Positions 5,128 to 8,223 of a stretch of 8,223 bases of DNA are shown piece after piece. The stretch is taken from contig JAQCNN010000189.1 of NCBI GenBank assembly GCA_028275005.1, positions 1 through 8,223 on the forward strand, read 5' to 3'. The position numbers and the translations under genes were made by a program. The notes under the pieces were generated by a model. The model was not told where the DNA came from. It searched no databases and saw nothing but the letters and a program-made list of their open reading frames with translations. Source of the DNA: Salinirussus sp. (GTDB lineage Archaea > Halobacteriota > Halobacteria > Halobacteriales > Haloarculaceae). Positions within the stretch are counted from its first letter, which is position 1; each line of letters opens with the position of its first letter.

Positions 5128-6202
5128 CGTGGTCTCGCCCCCGTTCGGTCGCCGACCCCGTGTTCGGGTCGGCGCCGTCGACGTCCACCTGGTAGTCCAG
5201 GCCCTCGACGAGGTCGCCGGTGTACTCCAGACACGCGGCGACGTGTTGGTCCGTGTCGCCGTCTGCGGCCTGCCCGGTCTCGTGGTCGACCAGCGGGGGC
5301 TCCTTTCGCGTGCAGGCGTCCTCGGCGAACGGACACCGCGGGTGGAAGCTACACCCCGAGGGCAACTCCACCAGGTCCGGCATCGTCCCGGGGATCGTCT
5401 GGAGGCGGTCGCGTTGCTCGCCGACCCGGGGGATCGAGCTCATCAGCCCGACCGTGTAGGGGTGTTTGGGGTCGTAGTAGAGGTCGTCGACCGGGGCCTT
5501 CTCGACGGGCTTGCCGGCGTACATCACCATCACCCGGTCACAGACCTCCGCGATCACGCCCAGGTCGTGGGTGATGAGCTGGACGGCGGTGTCGTACTCG
5601 TCGGCGAGGTTCTCGATCAGGTCGAGGATCTTTGCCTCGATGGTGACGTCCAGCGCGGTCGTCGGCTCGTCGGCGATCAACAGGTCGGGGTCACACGACA
5701 GCGCCGTCGCGATGACCACCCGCTGTTGCATCCCCCCGGAGAACTGGTGGGGGTAGTCGTCGTATCTGGCGTCCGGCTCGGGGATGCCGACGTCGTCCAT
5801 CAGCTGGACCGCACGGTCCCTGGCGTCGGCCTCGCTGTAGTCGAGGTGGTGACGGACCGCCTCGGAGATCTGCTCGCCGACGGTGTAGACGGGGTTGAGC
5901 GCGGTCTGGGCGTCCTGGAAGATCATCGCCATCTCGTTGCCCCGGATGCTCCGGACCTCGGACTCGCTCATCGACAGGATATCCTCGCCTTTGAAGCGGA
6001 TCTCCCCGTCGGTGATCCGGCCGGGCTCCTCGATCAGCCGCATCAGCGAGAGCGCGGTGACGCTCTTGCCGGCCCCGCTCTCGCCGACGACACCGAACTT
6101 CTCGCCGCTCTCGACGGTGAAGCTGAGTTCGTCGGCGGCGGTAACCACGCCGTCCTCGGTGTAGAACTGGACGGTGAGGTCGTCGACCTCGAGCAGCGCC
6201 AT
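5120..6202 (-). CDS. dppD: Dipeptide/oligopeptide-type ABC importer ATPase (DppD/OppD-like), 360 aa
   Basis: The second nucleotide-binding subunit, expected to pair with the F subunit under the two permeases. Visible motifs are Walker A GESGAGKS (40-47), Q-loop Gln 96 (FQD), signature SGGMQ (155-159), Walker B LLIADEP (174-180) and switch His 212. The C-terminal family extension has the full cysteine set C284, C290, C297 and C324 (GCSFHPRCPF then DAC then AAC), as in DppD proteins shown to bind a [4Fe-4S] cluster. After it comes a short acidic tail of about 35 residues, common in halophiles. The ATG at 6202 shares its A with the TGA of the C permease gene. A GGGGGGTG run at 6210-6217 on the minus strand, 7 nt before the ATG, can act as a Shine-Dalgarno sequence. 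Length is normal for the family. Confidence 0.95.
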   Translation of the reverse strand: MALLEVDDLTVQFYTEDGVVTAADELSFTVESGEKFGVVGESGAGKSVTALSLMRLIEEPGRITDGEIRFKGEDILSMSESEVRSIRGNEMAMIFQDAQTALNPVYTVGEQISEAVRHHLDYSEADARDRAVQLMDDVGIPEPDARYDDYPHQFSGGMQQRVVIATALSCDPDLLIADEPTTALDVTIEAKILDLIENLADEYDTAVQLITHDLGVIAEVCDRVMVMYAGKPVEKAPVDDLYYDPKHPYTVGLMSSIPRVGEQRDRLQTIPGTMPDLVELPSGCSFHPRCPFAEDACTRKEPPLVDHETGQAADGDTDQHVAACLEYTGDLVEGLDYQVDVDGADPNTGSATERGRDHGA

Positions 6203-7242
6203 CAGGCGCCACCCCCCTGGGTGACGGTGGTGTCCTGGGCGTCCAGAGCGTCGTTGATCCCGTCACCGATCAGGTTCATCGCCATCACGAACAGGAAGAT
6301 CGCCACCCCGGGGAAGACCGTGGCCCACCACGGCAGCGTCGCGCCGGGGCCCTGGATGAGCGTACTCCGTGCGGCGTTGAGCATCGTCCCCCACTCGGCG
6401 GTGGTGGGGTCGAGCCCGACACCCAGGAACCCGAGGGCGGCGACGCCGATGACGACCGTCCCGATCGACAGCGAGGCCTGGACGACCACCGGCGCCAGCG
6501 CGTTCGGGACGATATGTCTGAAGATCACCTTTCGGTCCCTCGCACCCAGCGCCCGCGCGGCCATCACGTACTCGTTCTGTTTGACCTGTAGGATCTCCCC
6601 GCGGATGAGGCGGGCGTAGCCGGCCCACCCGAAGACGGTAAAGGCGAGGACGAGTTGCCAGTAGCCACCACCCAGTGTGGCGACGACGACCAGCGCCAGC
6701 ACGAGCCCGGGAAAGGCGAAGATCACGTCGAGCACCCGCATCATGACCTCGTCGACGAGCCCGCCGTAGTACCCCGAGACCGAGCCGTAGACGATACCGA
6801 TGACCGCCGTGATGAACACGACGATAAAGCCAATCGAGAGGCTGTAGCGGCCGCCGTACAGCAGCCGCGAGAGAATGTCACGACCGGTCCCGTCGGTCCC
6901 GAGCAGTGCGGTCCCCGACGGTGGCGAGTACGGCCCGATGTTCGCGTACTCCGGGGTGAGATACAGGATCGTGTCCGGCTCGAACGGCGTGAGCGCGATC
7001 GGCTGGACGGTGACACCGAACAGTTCGACCGGGCGGGCAAACACCGCAAGCAGCGTCAACAGCGCGACCACGGCGACACCGAGCATCGCGCTGCGGTTGC
7101 GCCTGAACCGCCGCCAGGCCCGTCGCCAGCGACTCTCCGGCTCCGTCTCGCCGTCCTCTACCCACTCCGAGAGCGGGTCGCGTTCGTCGACCCGGGTCGG
7201 GTCAAAGCCAGTGATCCGGATTCGTCCTCGTTGTGTTGACAT
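6202..7242 (-). CDS. dppC: Dipeptide/oligopeptide-type ABC importer permease (DppC/OppC-like), 346 aa
   Basis: An inner permease subunit. An unusual N-terminal region of about 50 residues, acidic then Arg-rich (RWRRAWRRFRRNR, 38-50), precedes the first membrane helix at about 51-70. The extracellular segment ends in LLGTDGTGRDILSRLLYGGR (113-132), the hallmark LGTDxxGRD of DppC. Further helices are at about 134-156, 170-190, 195-213, 255-276 and 309-329. The cytoplasmic coupling (EAA) loop is at 224-247, beginning EYVMAARALGA and ending HIVPN, which contacts the ATPases. The ATG at 7242 follows the stop of the B permease by 3 nt; only a weak AGGT is seen upstream, so translation likely depends on coupling. 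The stop overlaps the D-subunit start in a TGATG junction. Confidence 0.95.
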   Translation of the reverse strand: MSTQRGRIRITGFDPTRVDERDPLSEWVEDGETEPESRWRRAWRRFRRNRSAMLGVAVVALLTLLAVFARPVELFGVTVQPIALTPFEPDTILYLTPEYANIGPYSPPSGTALLGTDGTGRDILSRLLYGGRYSLSIGFIVVFITAVIGIVYGSVSGYYGGLVDEVMMRVLDVIFAFPGLVLALVVVATLGGGYWQLVLAFTVFGWAGYARLIRGEILQVKQNEYVMAARALGARDRKVIFRHIVPNALAPVVVQASLSIGTVVIGVAALGFLGVGLDPTTAEWGTMLNAARSTLIQGPGATLPWWATVFPGVAIFLFVMAMNLIGDGINDALDAQDTTVTQGGGA

Positions 7243-7245
7243 TTG

Positions 7246-8196
7246 TTAGTACCTGATCCGTGGGTCCAGTACCGCGTAGGCGATATCCGCAAGCAGGTTG
7301 GCGATGATGAGCGCCAGGCCGGTAAACAGCGTGATCGCCATGATGAGGTTGATCTCCCGGCCGACCACCGCCCGGACGAGTTCGCGACCCAGCCCGGGCC
7401 AGCCAAAGACCGTCTCGACGACGACCGACCCGGCGAGGATGTTCGCCGTCAGGAAGGCCGCGACCGTCGTCACCGAGATCAGCGAGTTCCGGAGGACGTG
7501 TTTGAGGATGACCGTCCGCTCGGGCAGGCCCTTCGCCCGCGCGGCCGTGACGTACTCCTTGTTGAGCTCCTCGGCCATCGACGAGCGCATGATCCGCATC
7601 AGCGTCGCCGAGGCGGCCGTCCCGATAGTGACCCCCGGGAGAAGCAGAAACCACAGCATCGACGGGCTCAGCAGGGGCTTCTGTGGCGAGAGCACCGGAA
7701 AGAGGTTCAGCCAGACCGCAAATATCAGGATGAGCATCAGCCCGAGCCAGAAGTTCGGGATCGAGATGCCCGACAGCGCCAGAAAGCGGCTGGCGTCGTC
7801 ACCGAGTTGGTCCTTGTTCACCGCCGCGTAGATCCCCGCCGGGATGGCGATGACCAGCGCGATCAGCCAGCCGAGGAATCCGAGCAAGACAGTCTGTGGT
7901 AGTCGCGACACGATGACGTTTGCGACGGGCTGGTTACTCGAGATGACGACCCCGAAATCACCCTGGACCGCGCTCGTCAGCCAGATGAAATACCGCGACC
8001 ACACCGGCTCGTCGAGGTTGTACCGTGCCTTGATCTGGGCGATCTCCGTCGGGCTGATGTTCGGGTTGAACGAGACCAGCAGGTCGATAGCGTCACCGGG
8101 TGCGAGGTTCGCGAGCCCGAAGGTGACCAGTGAGACACCCACCAGTATCGGAACGACCGACAGCAGTCGCCGCGCGATGAATCGTCGCAGGCTCAT
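7246..8196 (-). CDS. dppB: Dipeptide/oligopeptide-type ABC importer permease (DppB/OppB-like), 316 aa
   Basis: First visible gene of the operon. The N-terminus is the typical DppB signature: basic MSLRRFIARRLL, a first helix at about 11-31, then LAPGDA (31-36) and the periplasm-side helix with YNLDEPVWSRYFIWL (59-73) and GDFG (79-82). Further helices are at about 102-124, 138-162, 180-200, 240-262 and 286-308. The EAA coupling loop is at 214-237 (EYVTAARAKGL to HVLRN), and the C-terminus DPRIRY matches the family ending. Length is normal. The start is ATG at 8196. Only 27 nt lie upstream in the window; they show no Shine-Dalgarno sequence, and a TATA box for a leaderless start would fall at or beyond the edge, so whether the operon begins here or with an upstream substrate-binding protein gene cannot be decided. 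Confidence 0.95.
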   Translation of the reverse strand: MSLRRFIARRLLSVVPILVGVSLVTFGLANLAPGDAIDLLVSFNPNISPTEIAQIKARYNLDEPVWSRYFIWLTSAVQGDFGVVISSNQPVANVIVSRLPQTVLLGFLGWLIALVIAIPAGIYAAVNKDQLGDDASRFLALSGISIPNFWLGLMLILIFAVWLNLFPVLSPQKPLLSPSMLWFLLLPGVTIGTAASATLMRIMRSSMAEELNKEYVTAARAKGLPERTVILKHVLRNSLISVTTVAAFLTANILAGSVVVETVFGWPGLGRELVRAVVGREINLIMAITLFTGLALIIANLLADIAYAVLDPRIRY

Positions 8197-8223
8197 GGTA
8201 GGTACGTGAGTCTGTGGTTGGAC

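Noticed and set aside
5000..6619. 539-aa open frame on the + strand
   Set aside because: It is antisense to the D ATPase and C permease. Long antisense frames are expected in sequence this GC-rich, and it has no recognisable motif.
1..8223. CRISPR array, transposase or integrase
   Set aside because: No regularly spaced repeats beyond the two 42-bp copies, and no frame carrying transposase or recombinase motifs was seen on either strand.

Overview
The window comes from a haloarchaeon (class Halobacteria). GC content is very high, the proteins are rich in Asp/Glu, and four genes have an AT-rich box centred about 26-29 nt upstream of the start codon, as expected for leaderless archaeal transcripts. 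A tRNA-Leu without an encoded CCA end fits as well. The genus cannot be fixed from this sequence.

Left part (1-1253): a TrkA-type RCK potassium-transport regulator on the + strand sits between two paralogous stand-alone Lrp/AsnC ligand-binding (RAM) proteins of 76 and 77 aa. One RAM gene is divergent from trkA. The other follows trkA after a 1-nt gap and has its own Shine-Dalgarno sequence. The 93-bp divergent promoter region holds a perfect 8-bp inverted repeat (241-265) lying between the putative TATA box and start codon of the first RAM gene. No Trk membrane subunit is in view.

Middle (1254-3717): a 169-aa haloarchaeal protein of unknown function (-), a tRNA-Leu(UAA) (-), a 293-aa membrane-anchored protein with a C-terminal zinc-ribbon-like Cys pattern (+), and a 180-aa basic and acidic beta-rich soluble protein (-). 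Downstream of the tRNA is a second, decayed copy of its 3' end plus flank: a 42-bp exact direct repeat offset by 126 bp, resembling an attachment-site scar or a tRNA-derived repeat.

Right part (3775-8196, - strand): a compact four-gene ABC importer operon of the dipeptide/oligopeptide family, transcribed right to left as permease B, permease C, ATPase D, ATPase F. Junctions are a 3-nt gap, a TGATG overlap and an 8-nt overlap. The substrate-binding protein is not in the window and may lie beyond 8223. ATPase F carries a roughly 95-residue acidic insertion inside its C-terminal cysteine motif. The 180-aa gene lies downstream in the same direction but has its own promoter-like box.

Most of the window is ordinary haloarchaeal chromosome. 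The points that deserve attention are the operator-like palindrome, the RAM-TrkA-RAM arrangement, the tRNA 3'-end duplication and the ATPase F insertion.
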